In this document: piece by piece, positions 1 to 5,199 of the stretch
How the letters are laid out: each line of letters starts with the position of its first letter
Numbering within the stretch: position 1 is the stretch's first letter
Assembly: GCA_027365215.1 (NCBI GenBank)
Contig: DAHXNT010000011.1
Location: 1-12,862 of the forward strand
DNA: 12,862 bases
Origin: Microcaldota archaeon
GTDB taxonomy: Archaea; Micrarchaeota; Micrarchaeia; Micrarchaeales; Micrarchaeaceae
Direction: 5' to 3'
Translations under genes and position numbers: made by a program
Notes under the pieces: model-generated
Seen by the model: the letters and a program-made list of their open reading frames with translations, nothing else
Databases searched by the model: none
What the model was told of the DNA's origin: nothing

Positions 1-208
1 CCTCCTTTATCCAGAACCTCCTCCTGAGCCTTCCAGGTATCGAGCACAGGCGCTCCTTGCCGTCGGTGCACCTGACCATGAACCTCGCGGCCCCTGCTAT
101 CTTCGAAACGGTGCCGAGCACCTCCCCTTCCTGGGGCTTCTTCAGCCTCTGCGACTCATCGTTCTGCGGCAGGCCCCTTCGCTTGTCGAAATTGCTTTTC
201 CTTATCAA
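1..208 (-). CDS. eif1a: Translation initiation factor aIF1A (3' end beyond window)
   Basis: aIF1A is the archaeal counterpart of bacterial IF1 and eukaryotic eIF1A. It binds the A-site region of the small ribosomal subunit during initiation. The 69 visible residues show the family's S1/OB-fold core: a GEVLGTVSKIAGAARFMVRC stretch, then TDGKERLCSIPGRLRRRFWI. These match the typical order of G-x-V-x-G, R-x-x-V-R-C-x-D-G-K and I-P-G-K-x-R-K-R-x-W. The last third of the protein lies left of the window. No ATG is in frame between the upstream stop and the conserved core, so TTG at 208 is chosen. The candidate ribosome-binding GGTG sits only 2 bases ahead of it, closer than usual, so the exact start is uncertain. 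The gene follows aIF2-beta by 48 bases on the same strand, which suggests one initiation-factor transcript. Confidence 0.9.
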   Translation of the reverse strand, partial: MIRKSNFDKRRGLPQNDESQRLKKPQEGEVLGTVSKIAGAARFMVRCTDGKERLCSIPGRLRRRFWIKE

Positions 209-256
209 AACACCTGTTGCTCAAGGTTCTCAATGCTTGCTCCAATAAACCTAAAC

Positions 257-679
257 CTAATAGCTCTTCACACCGTATCTGGCGCCGCACGCCTCGCACA
301 CCAGCTGCATCATGCCCCTGCCTCCGGATTCGAGATGCGTATCGGGCTTGTGGCACTCCTGGCATATCACATAGGTGTTGAAGTACGCGTGCACGCGCTT
401 GTTCAGCTCATCGTTCTGGAACCTCCCGTTTATCATCAGCCTCTGGTCCTCGTAGCTGGTAGGCACCGCAAGCTCCTTGCTGAGGTACTTGCCTATCTCC
501 TGAGGGGTCCTCCTGGCCCTGTCGGCTATGACGCCGATGTTCCTTATTATCGTCTTAGAGCCCTGTATGATCGACTCCACGTCGGGAATCTTGAAATCGA
601 CATTCTCGTCACTGAGGTGGGGCATGCGCTCGAACGCCCTGTCGAGAAGCTCTGAGTAGTTATCTTTATCGTCGCTCAA
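257..679 (-). CDS. eif2b: Translation initiation factor aIF2 subunit beta
   Basis: This is the beta subunit of the heterotrimeric archaeal IF2, which carries initiator Met-tRNA to the small subunit. The 140 residues are the usual length. An N-terminal segment (FERMPHL around residues 16-22) contacts the gamma subunit in the family. The central alpha/beta domain includes a T-I-I-R-N-I-G stretch near 43-49. A C-terminal C2-C2 zinc ribbon has Cys106, Cys109, Cys128 and Cys131. The start is TTG at 679: an in-frame stop lies just upstream, there is no nearby ATG, and an AAGGTG ribosome-binding site precedes the TTG by 5 bases. aIF1A follows 48 bases downstream on the same strand. A TATA-like box at 721-733 probably drives both. 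Confidence 0.95.
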   Translation of the reverse strand: MSDDKDNYSELLDRAFERMPHLSDENVDFKIPDVESIIQGSKTIIRNIGVIADRARRTPQEIGKYLSKELAVPTSYEDQRLMINGRFQNDELNKRVHAYFNTYVICQECHKPDTHLESGGRGMMQLVCEACGARYGVKSY

Positions 680-684
680 CGCTA

Positions 685-690
685 CACCTT
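685..690 (-). promoter_or_regulatory. Ribosome-binding site fixing the TTG start of aIF2-beta
   Basis: On the minus strand AAGGTG lies 5 bases before TTG at 679. This is normal archaeal Shine-Dalgarno spacing. A TAG stop in frame immediately upstream excludes a longer protein, so the TTG start is well supported. Confidence 0.8.
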
Positions 691-720
691 GATTGTTGCA
701 TATGCATTATTCTATGCCGC

Positions 721-733
721 TAAGAATATATTA
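721..733 (-). promoter_or_regulatory. TATA-like promoter of aIF2-beta/aIF1A
   Basis: The minus strand reads TTAATATATTCTT here. Transcription would start about 25 bases on, near 702, leaving a leader of about 22 bases before the TTG start. It is called from base composition and spacing only. Confidence 0.55.
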
Positions 734-758
734 ATGCTTGTGCATGCCGCACTGAAAC

Positions 759-767
759 ATATTTAAA
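759..767 (+). promoter_or_regulatory. TATA box of the SRP RNA gene
   Basis: ATATTTAAA is preceded by a purine-rich GAAAC, like a BRE. Its centre lies about 25 bases before 788, the first base of the terminal helix of the SRP RNA. A second TATA-like run (TTTATATA, 780-787) directly abuts the RNA and would put the start inside it, so this upstream box is preferred. Confidence 0.6.
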
Positions 768-787
768 GCAGAAGCGGCTTTTATATA

Positions 788-1050
788 CGTGGCAGATAGG
801 CGGGAAGCTAAGGGTTTTCCATACCGCAAATCCCTTCAGGCGGGCCAATGCCGATCGAGTGTCATGTTTTGCCTGCGGGCTTGCATGGAAATGCTGACGC
901 CCTGCCTCTGATGATAGTGTGGCATGTGAACCAGGCCAGGCCGGAAGGAGCAACCTTAAGCGTGTCGTCGCTATGCTTCTGAGATACAGGGCCGAGTGGA
1001 AATGCAAACAACCCGCATTCAGGACATGGCGCAAGACGGCTTCTGCCACG
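788..1050 (+). ncRNA. Signal recognition particle 7S RNA
   Basis: This is the RNA scaffold of the archaeal SRP, which targets nascent membrane and secreted proteins with SRP19 and SRP54. The diagnostic helix 8 lies at 926-955. It contains ACCAGGCCAGGCCGGAAGG, followed by AGCAACC, with the GGAA tetraloop at 943-946, and closely matches the universal SRP RNA core. Helix 6 is also visible: GGGC/GCCC (877-880/899-902) and GCAT/ATGC (883-886/891-894) are capped by a GGAA loop at 887-890. A GCGGG/CCCGC pair (840-844/1012-1016) fits helix 5. The ends pair perfectly over 9 bases (788-796 with 1042-1050), like archaeal helix 1, and define the boundaries. At about 263 nt it is shorter than the usual roughly 300 nt. 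The Alu-domain consensus is not obvious by eye. The identity is firm; the exact ends are inferred. Confidence 0.9.
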
Positions 1051-1054
1051 CCTT

Positions 1055-1069
1055 GCGCTCGCGCAGCGC
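1055..1069 (+). other. Short GC hairpin just after the SRP RNA
   Basis: GCGCT (1055-1059) and AGCGC (1065-1069) pair around a CGCGC loop, 4 bases past the inferred 3' end of the SRP RNA. It could mark processing or termination, but no T-run follows. Confidence 0.3.
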
Positions 1070-1102
1070 TGATCGCCGAGAGATGAGCGCCGCACGGCAA
1101 CG

Positions 1103-1110
1103 TTATTATA
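1103..1110 (+). promoter_or_regulatory. TATA box of tRNA-Ser
   Basis: TTATTATA lies about 33 bases before the first base of the tRNA. Transcription would start near 1132, giving a short 5' leader for RNase P to remove. Confidence 0.6.
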
Positions 1111-1139
1111 CTTTGCATCGTCAAATGATTGCATTGCAT

Positions 1140-1238
1140 GCTGGGATCGCCTAGTGGAACCGAAAGGCACTAAAGGGCGGCAGCCTGCTAAGCTGTTTGG
1201 CCGTATGGCCTACGCGGGTTCGATTCCCGCTCCCAGCG
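1140..1238 (+). tRNA. tRNA-Ser(GCU), with a D-loop intron
   Basis: This tRNA decodes AGC/AGU serine codons. The acceptor stem GCTGGGA (1140-1146) pairs fully with TCCCAGC (1231-1237), and the discriminator is G1238, as expected for serine. The D-stem is GCCT/GGGC (1149-1152/1175-1178). The anticodon stem is GCAGC/GCTGT (1180-1184/1192-1196), and its loop CTGCTAA puts anticodon GCT at 1187-1189. A long variable arm, GGCC-GTAT-GGCC (1199-1210), confirms a class II tRNA. The T-arm is GCGGG-TTCGATT-CCCGC (1214-1230). CCA is not encoded. The gene is 99 nt because a 15-nt intron interrupts the D-loop; after removal the tRNA is 84 nt with a standard AGTGGAA D-loop. There is no intron at the common site 37/38. 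Confidence 0.95.
1159..1173 (+). other. 15-nt archaeal tRNA intron at position 20/21 (BHB motif)
   Basis: The D-arm folds into a textbook bulge-helix-bulge for the archaeal splicing endonuclease. The outer helix is the mature D-stem GCCT/GGGC (1149-1152/1175-1178). Next come the 3-nt bulge AAA (1172-1174), a 4-bp central helix AGTG/CACT (1153-1156/1168-1171) and the 3-nt bulge GAA (1157-1159). The inner CC/GG helix (1160-1161/1166-1167) is closed by a GAAA tetraloop. Cutting after the second base of each bulge removes 1159-1173. That joins A1158 to A1174, a normal D-loop with A14, G15, G18, G19 and A21. The fold is read directly from the sequence; splicing itself is inferred. Confidence 0.85.
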
Positions 1239-1299
1239 TATTCCGCTTCATCTTCTGTGGAGCATGCGCGGCTAAGAGAATCAGGTCAGGTGTTTGCCG

Positions 1300-1315
1300 G
1301 CATCGCGCTCGATGC
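1300..1315. repeat. Perfect 6-bp hairpin between tRNA-Ser and gdh
   Basis: GCATCG (1300-1305) and CGATGC (1310-1315) form a perfect stem with a CGCT loop, about 60 bases past the tRNA. It may stop or process the tRNA transcript, but no T-run follows it. Nothing else is recognisable in the 186 bases between tRNA and gdh apart from the T-run listed separately. Confidence 0.3.
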
Positions 1316-1398
1316 GCCTTATCGTGCTATCCTCTATTGAGGGATCCCCAAGCGTCGTCCGTCAAGTCCGAACTGCGAGAATATGTAGATCTCGCTGG

Positions 1399-1406
1399 GA
1401 AAAAAA
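1399..1406 (-). terminator. T-run terminator of glutamate dehydrogenase
   Basis: On the minus strand a run of seven T (1400-1406) begins 18 bases after the gdh stop. Archaeal RNA polymerase stops at such runs without needing a hairpin. No clear stem precedes it. Confidence 0.5.
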
Positions 1407-1424
1407 GGATAAAGACGAGGGTGG

Positions 1425-2690
1425 TCAGTACCATCCTCTTGTCTTCATCGCCTTTGCAACCCTTCCTACCGCGATTATGTACGCGGCGGTCCTCGGGGCT
1501 ATCTTCTTTCCTTTGCCGTCGTACTCCTTCTTCGTGGCCATCATATCGGCATACGACTTCGTTATTATCTTGTCTAGCTTCTCGTATACCTCCTCTGCCG
1601 TCCAGTAGTAGTGCTGGGTGTTCTGCACCCACTCGAAGTACGAGCCTATCACTCCGCCGGAGTTGACCAGGAAATCCGGCGCATCGAATATGCCCCTCTC
1701 GTGCAGTATCCTGTCCGCCTCGGGTGTCACTGGCCCGTTCGCGAGCTCAAGGACGAGCTTTGCCTTTATCTTGTCGGCATTCTTGCCGGTTACCTGGTTC
1801 TCTATGGCCGCAGGTATGAGTATGTCGACATCAGACTCGAGAAGCTGATCGTTTGTCATCTTCTCGCCGCCCTCATATCCGTCCACGCTGCCTGTCTCCT
1901 CCTTCGCCTTCTCGAGCTTCGCGAGGTCCAGTCCCGCAGGATCGTACACAGCGCCCGTGGAGTCGCTTATCGCCACGACCTTCGATCCGAAGAGCTGCTT
2001 CGAGAGCGTGTAAGCGTACTTGCCCGCGTTGCCGAAGCCCTGCACCGCTATTTTCGCCTTCTTCAGGTCTATGCCGAGGTCCTTTGCGGCTTCCCTCATG
2101 ACATACATGCCGCCCATCGCCGTCGAGTCGTTCCTTCCCTCCGATCCCCACACTTCAAGCGGCTTCCCGGTTATCACATCGAAAGCGCTATGCCTGACTA
2201 TGTTGCTGTACTCGTCCATCCTCCACGCCATTATCTGCGGCGTGGTATACACATCCGGAGCAGGTACGTCGACGTCAGGGCCTATATACTTGCCCAACGC
2301 CCTTATGTAGCCGCGAGAGAGCGCCTCGAGTTCCGTGTCGTTCATCTGCTTCGTGTCGCATATTATGCCGCCCTTCGAACCGCCGAACGGTATGTTCGCG
2401 AGCGAGGTCTTCCAAGTCATCCATGCAGAAAGCGCCTTGACCGTGTCGAGGCTCTCTGCCGGGTGGAACCTTATGCCGCCCTTCGCCGGGCCCCTCGCAT
2501 CGTTGTACTGCACCCTGAAACCCTGGAACACCTTCGCTTTTCCGTCCCTCATCCTGACCGGTATGTTCAAGACAAGGGTTCTCATTGGCTCCCTGAGAAT
2601 CTGGTGCGCCTCCTTCTCGAGGCCCATGACCTTTGCAGCTTCATCGAGCTGCTCCTGAGCTATCTTGAATGGATTAAGCTCTTCCACCAT
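1425..2690 (-). CDS. gdhA: Glutamate dehydrogenase
   Basis: The enzyme interconverts glutamate and 2-oxoglutarate plus ammonia with NAD(P), linking nitrogen and carbon metabolism in the cytoplasm. At 421 residues it has the length of hexameric archaeal and bacterial GDH. The substrate domain shows GPAKGGIRFHP (residues 68-78), MTWKTSLANIPFGGSKGG (91-108) with the two expected lysines (94 and 106), and PAPDVYT (144-150). The Rossmann domain has GFGNAG at 218-223. A later LVNSGGVIGSYFEWVQN stretch is typical of the family. Whether it prefers NAD or NADP cannot be told by eye. The reading frame is open up to 2876, but ATG at 2690 aligns with the usual N-terminus. It is a single-gene unit, divergent from the prepilin gene, with a T-run close behind the stop. 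Confidence 0.97.
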   Translation of the reverse strand: MVEELNPFKIAQEQLDEAAKVMGLEKEAHQILREPMRTLVLNIPVRMRDGKAKVFQGFRVQYNDARGPAKGGIRFHPAESLDTVKALSAWMTWKTSLANIPFGGSKGGIICDTKQMNDTELEALSRGYIRALGKYIGPDVDVPAPDVYTTPQIMAWRMDEYSNIVRHSAFDVITGKPLEVWGSEGRNDSTAMGGMYVMREAAKDLGIDLKKAKIAVQGFGNAGKYAYTLSKQLFGSKVVAISDSTGAVYDPAGLDLAKLEKAKEETGSVDGYEGGEKMTNDQLLESDVDILIPAAIENQVTGKNADKIKAKLVLELANGPVTPEADRILHERGIFDAPDFLVNSGGVIGSYFEWVQNTQHYYWTAEEVYEKLDKIITKSYADMMATKKEYDGKGKKIAPRTAAYIIAVGRVAKAMKTRGWY

Positions 2691-2720
2691 GTAATCACTC
2701 TTATCACATTTGTGTATATC

Positions 2721-2731
2721 CTTTAATACAA
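2721..2731 (-). promoter_or_regulatory. Possible TATA box of gdhA
   Basis: The minus strand is AT-rich here (TGTATTAAAGG). It would start transcription near 2700, about 10 bases before the ATG. The upstream bases to 2878 hold no other clear element. Confidence 0.4.
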
Positions 2732-2878
2732 TATCAACGGAAAGAATTACCTCGCTACAAAACACATGAACATATACAAGCAAGCGCCACAACCAAAAGT
2801 TCAAATGATTCGTTGCGAAAGAAAGTAATTGGTCGCGTCTGTGCCTTTCCGAGAAAACGACTCCTTCTTTGCGCAAGA

Positions 2879-2890
2879 TTTATAAATATA
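2879..2890 (+). promoter_or_regulatory. Strong TATA box of the prepilin gene
   Basis: TTTATAAATATA is the best TATA match in the window. It predicts a start near 2909, which excludes the in-frame GTG at 2907 as start codon and favours ATG 2922 or 2925, preceded by AGGTGG. Confidence 0.75.
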
Positions 2891-2921
2891 CTTTGCTATA
2901 GTAATTGTGAAAGGTGGAGTC

Positions 2922-3398
2922 ATGATGAACTCTAAAACGACCAGTAAAAGGGCGCAAAGCGCCATGGAATACTTGATGACGTATGGCTGGGCCATATTGA
3001 TCATTGCAGTTGTCCTCGGAGCACTGTACGTGCTTGGAGTGTTCAACGGGACGTCGTTCCTCGGAACCTCGTGCATAGCGGGTTCAGGATATCAGTGCAC
3101 GAACCTGCTGCTTCACACTAGTGCCTTAAGCTTCACGTTCGGCCAGGCCACAGGAAACAACTGGGCCAACGTTATCCTTTATGCGGTACCAACCGGCACA
3201 ACTTTAGATACTGGTACCGACGCTTCCAATTCTATTGGAACGCTTAGCTCTGGTCAAACCACACCGGTTTCTATAACCCTTACTCCAACAGTATCGACCG
3301 GTAGCACATGGTCTGGGTACATATATGCTGATTATAGTCAGAGCGGTACGACTGGTCTCGAGGCCCAGGTTGCAACAGTAACCGCGAAGGCAACATAA
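2922..3398 (+). CDS. Class III signal peptide (type IV pilin-like) protein
   Basis: This is a small secreted or surface protein with an archaeal type IV prepilin N-terminus. The 158 residues start with a short basic segment (S8-K9-R10), then a predicted prepilin-peptidase cut between Ala11 and Gln12. QSAMEY follows, with the conserved Glu at +5 of the mature form, and then a hydrophobic helix (about 18-40). This matches the class III signal family (QSxxEYL). The rest is rich in Ser, Thr and Gly with two cysteines (51 and 59), as in beta-rich pilin heads. ATG 2922 has AGGTGG 4 bases upstream; ATG 2925 is nearly as good. A strong TATA box and a hairpin terminator flank it, so it is probably transcribed alone. 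No pilus ATPase, membrane platform or peptidase gene is adjacent, so a structural pilin, an adhesin or a minor component are all possible. Confidence 0.85.
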   Translation: MMNSKTTSKRAQSAMEYLMTYGWAILIIAVVLGALYVLGVFNGTSFLGTSCIAGSGYQCTNLLLHTSALSFTFGQATGNNWANVILYAVPTGTTLDTGTDASNSIGTLSSGQTTPVSITLTPTVSTGSTWSGYIYADYSQSGTTGLEAQVATVTAKAT

Positions 3399-3430
3399 CC
3401 GTTGCCTTCATTTCTTTTTCTTTTCTTTTA
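3386..3430 (+). terminator. Hairpin plus pyrimidine tract ending the prepilin gene
   Basis: GAAGGCAAC (3386-3394) pairs perfectly with GTTGCCTTC (3401-3409) around a 6-base loop that contains the stop codon. A T-rich tract at 3411-3429 follows. The layout resembles a bacterial intrinsic terminator; the T-rich tract alone would suffice in archaea. Confidence 0.75.
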
Positions 3431-3502
3431 AGAATTAGGGCATTAGCGTCAGCGATACTGCCTTAACAATCTGCTTAACGCTCTGCTCAGCAATACCACA
3501 TC

Positions 3503-4429
3503 TCAGTATATTGCCTTGTCCTTCAGCTCTTTCTTCATCCTGAGAACTTCCATGAGCTCGCTGGCGCTCAGCAGCGGTGCAGTTGTCCTGTCGGTGTCGT
3601 CTATCGCTATCCGCGGGCACGCAGTGTTGACAAACGCATCGAACTCTCTCATGTTGTTGAGCGACTCGAAGTCTATCATGTTGCTTACAAGAATCTGCGC
3701 ATCCAGGCCTGCGCGCTCCACCTTTTCCTTCAGGACCTTGCCAAGCGCCATGTTGTGCTGGCCGTTCTTCGTGCTCACAAGTATGCCAAAACGCTTTGAT
3801 TTTAGCGCGGTCAGAACCTTGCCCCTGCTTCTCTTTCTATAAGTTTCGCGGTAGCCGTCCATCCACTCGATCTTGCTGTTGAACGGGTCTACGGCCAGGA
3901 AGGGCTTAGTAGTCGCGAGGGCCGCGCCAAGGGGGTGGAATATCCCACCGCCAAAGTACACGAGCGCGTCCACATCCCTGTCTATGGTGGCCGCGCTCCC
4001 TATGTCGCAGCCGAGTATCTGCCCCTCCCTCTTGGCGAAGCCGTACGGCCTGCCTATGACAACCTTCTTTCCGTTACTCTCGAAGAACTCCCTGACTGAT
4101 GAGAGCTGGTGAATCTGCTGTATTGTCACTACAAGACCTATTGTGCCGAAGCCCTTGAGGTACGTCAGGGCCTTATCGAGCATGTCCAATGGCGCGTCTA
4201 TGCTGTATTCAACGTACTCGACGTTGAAGTCCACCTTGTTGAACTCCGCATGGCCGAAGTGGATGAGCTTGTCAGCACCTATGTTTCTCGCCTCGTCCAG
4301 GGCGAGGTCGCACGCGCCGTATGTAGGCGAGGCGGATATGAACACCTCGTTGCCATCGCTCTCAAGCCTCTTCGCATGCCTGAGCGCTTCCTGTTTCAGC
4401 CCTTCGGGGAACTGGAGCAATATACGCAT
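3503..4429 (-). CDS. dph2: Dph2, diphthamide biosynthesis radical enzyme
   Basis: Dph2 starts diphthamide synthesis. It moves a 3-amino-3-carboxypropyl group from S-adenosylmethionine to a histidine of elongation factor 2, using a [4Fe-4S] cluster in a non-classical radical reaction. All three cluster cysteines are present, one in each repeated domain: Cys40 (YGACD), Cys141 (LGCD) and Cys271 (TACPRIAIDD). Other family stretches are QFPEGL (6-11), HFGHAE (57-62), IQQIHQL (103-109) and FGGGIFHPLGAALAT (159-173). The frame is open to 4537, but ATG at 4429 begins right at the conserved core. This leaves 308 residues, shorter at the N-terminus than pyrococcal Dph2. No clear ribosome-binding site precedes the ATG; a GC-rich hairpin (4444-4462) lies there instead. 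It follows L10e by 86 bases on the same strand. Confidence 0.93.
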   Translation of the reverse strand: MRILLQFPEGLKQEALRHAKRLESDGNEVFISASPTYGACDLALDEARNIGADKLIHFGHAEFNKVDFNVEYVEYSIDAPLDMLDKALTYLKGFGTIGLVVTIQQIHQLSSVREFFESNGKKVVIGRPYGFAKREGQILGCDIGSAATIDRDVDALVYFGGGIFHPLGAALATTKPFLAVDPFNSKIEWMDGYRETYRKRSRGKVLTALKSKRFGILVSTKNGQHNMALGKVLKEKVERAGLDAQILVSNMIDFESLNNMREFDAFVNTACPRIAIDDTDRTTAPLLSASELMEVLRMKKELKDKAIY

Positions 4430-4443
4430 GGATACACTTCTGT

Positions 4444-4462
4444 CGCCGGGCCGGACCCGGCG
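4444..4462 (-). promoter_or_regulatory. GC-rich hairpin in the dph2 leader
   Basis: CGCCGGG and CCCGGCG (4444-4450/4456-4462) form a perfect 7-bp all-GC stem with a 5-base loop, 14 bases upstream of the dph2 ATG. It sits in otherwise AT-rich intergenic DNA and would be in the transcript if the promoter is the AT-rich run at about 4480-4500. Its role is unknown. Confidence 0.55.
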
Positions 4463-4494
4463 TTCTATTGAATGCAGAACAATAAAATAAGTAA

Positions 4495-4512
4495 ATAATT
4501 CAGATAATTCAG
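4495..4512. repeat. Tandem 9-bp repeat after rpl10e
   Basis: ATAATTCAG occurs twice in direct succession (4495-4503, 4504-4512), just past the L10e stop. It overlaps the T-rich region that probably ends the L10e transcript or serves as the dph2 promoter. Confidence 0.5.
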
Positions 4513-4515
4513 ATT

Positions 4516-5034
4516 TCAGACTACCTTTATCTTGCACTTTCCGGACAGCTTCGTCGAGGCCTTCCTGAGCGCCTCGTGCGCCACCGTCTTGTTTCCGGAG
4601 GTCGTCTTCACGAGCATTATCGGCTGGTCCTTCTTTATCCTTGCGGCGACCGCTATCGGCTTGCCGAACGCCATGCTCATGCCCCTCGAGGTTCTGTCGG
4701 CCCCTGCGAACCCGCCGAGCTTGTGCTCCCTTATGACGTTGTGCGGGTATATGAGCACCCTGAGGAGGTAATTCTCGGGCAGCGACGCAGCCAGGTACTT
4801 GTTCGCAGCCTCTCTCGCCGACTCTATAGAGTTCGACCTGAGCTGCATGTACCTATCGGAAGTAAGCGCAAGTGAAAGGTCGAACGTGCTCTTGTCAGTG
4901 CCGGTCTTGAACACCTGTATGTGATTCCTCGGCATGGCCTTGATGTAGTTCTTCCTGGGCTTCCTGAGCGAGTATCTTGCCCATGCCTGTGAATTTGAGT
5001 CCCTGAAAGTCCTTGCCGGTCTGAGTCTAGCCAT
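4516..5034 (-). CDS. rpl10e: Ribosomal protein L10e (uL16)
   Basis: L10e is the archaeal/eukaryotic counterpart of bacterial L16. It sits near the peptidyl-transferase centre and helps place tRNA. The 172-residue length is normal. Recognisable parts are the basic N-terminus (MARLRPARTFRD), YPHNVIREHK (residues 96-105), and the segment with ADRTSRGMSMAFGKPIAVAA (112-131), the conserved loop of the L16 family. ATG at 5034 is chosen. GTG at 5043 would add three residues but overlaps the GAGTG that is the best ribosome-binding site for the ATG. The gene is divergent from ftsZ with its own TATA box. dph2 lies downstream, so a shared translation-linked transcript is possible, though 86 AT-rich bases separate them. 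Confidence 0.95.
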   Translation of the reverse strand: MARLRPARTFRDSNSQAWARYSLRKPRKNYIKAMPRNHIQVFKTGTDKSTFDLSLALTSDRYMQLRSNSIESAREAANKYLAASLPENYLLRVLIYPHNVIREHKLGGFAGADRTSRGMSMAFGKPIAVAARIKKDQPIMLVKTTSGNKTVAHEALRKASTKLSGKCKIKVV

Positions 5035-5087
5035 CTTAAACACTCGATTATACAGATATGCGAAAGCTGAGAATGTAGATTTCCGCG

Positions 5088-5098
5088 CTTATACTTTT
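5088..5098 (-). promoter_or_regulatory. TATA box of rpl10e
   Basis: The minus strand reads AAAAGTATAAG. A start near 5066 gives a leader of about 30 bases. It is one half of the divergent rpl10e/ftsZ promoter region. Confidence 0.55.
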
Positions 5099-5152
5099 AG
5101 ACAAAAAACTATAAAAAGGCGGTTGGTTGCCGAACGCGAGCGCAAGGAATGT

Positions 5153-5161
5153 TTTAAATAA
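5153..5161 (+). promoter_or_regulatory. TATA box of ftsZ
   Basis: TTTAAATAA predicts a start near 5183, which leaves the AGGGTG ribosome-binding site (5189-5194) and ATG at 5200 just inside the transcript. It excludes the in-frame TTG at 5167. A second AT-rich run (ACTATAAAAAG, 5107-5117) is a weaker alternative. Confidence 0.6.
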
Positions 5162-5199
5162 ATGATTTGAGATGGATTACCGATAATAAGGGTGTTGTG

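Noticed and set aside
720..1170. Two overlapping open frames on the minus strand (102 and 139 codons)
   Set aside because: They overlap the SRP RNA and the tRNA-Ser gene on the opposite strand; the RNA evidence is much stronger.
1154..1666. 170-codon and 104-codon open frames on the plus strand after tRNA-Ser
   Set aside because: The longer starts inside the tRNA; both run into the antisense of gdh. There is no ribosome-binding site or family resemblance.
1611..2726. 371-codon open frame on the plus strand
   Set aside because: It lies fully opposite glutamate dehydrogenase, and its translation has no family features; it is a byproduct of the codon pattern of the real gene.
2691..2876. N-terminal extension of glutamate dehydrogenase by 62 residues
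   Set aside because: The extra residues are not GDH-like and the segment contains the AT-rich promoter; ATG 2690 gives the normal length.
4430..4537. N-terminal extension of Dph2 by 36 residues, overlapping L10e
   Set aside because: It would cover the GC hairpin and AT-rich promoter region, and the residues do not resemble the Dph2 N-terminus.
5167..5199. Earlier TTG start for FtsZ
   Set aside because: The TATA box at 5153-5161 would start transcription after this codon, and AGGGTG is spaced for ATG 5200.
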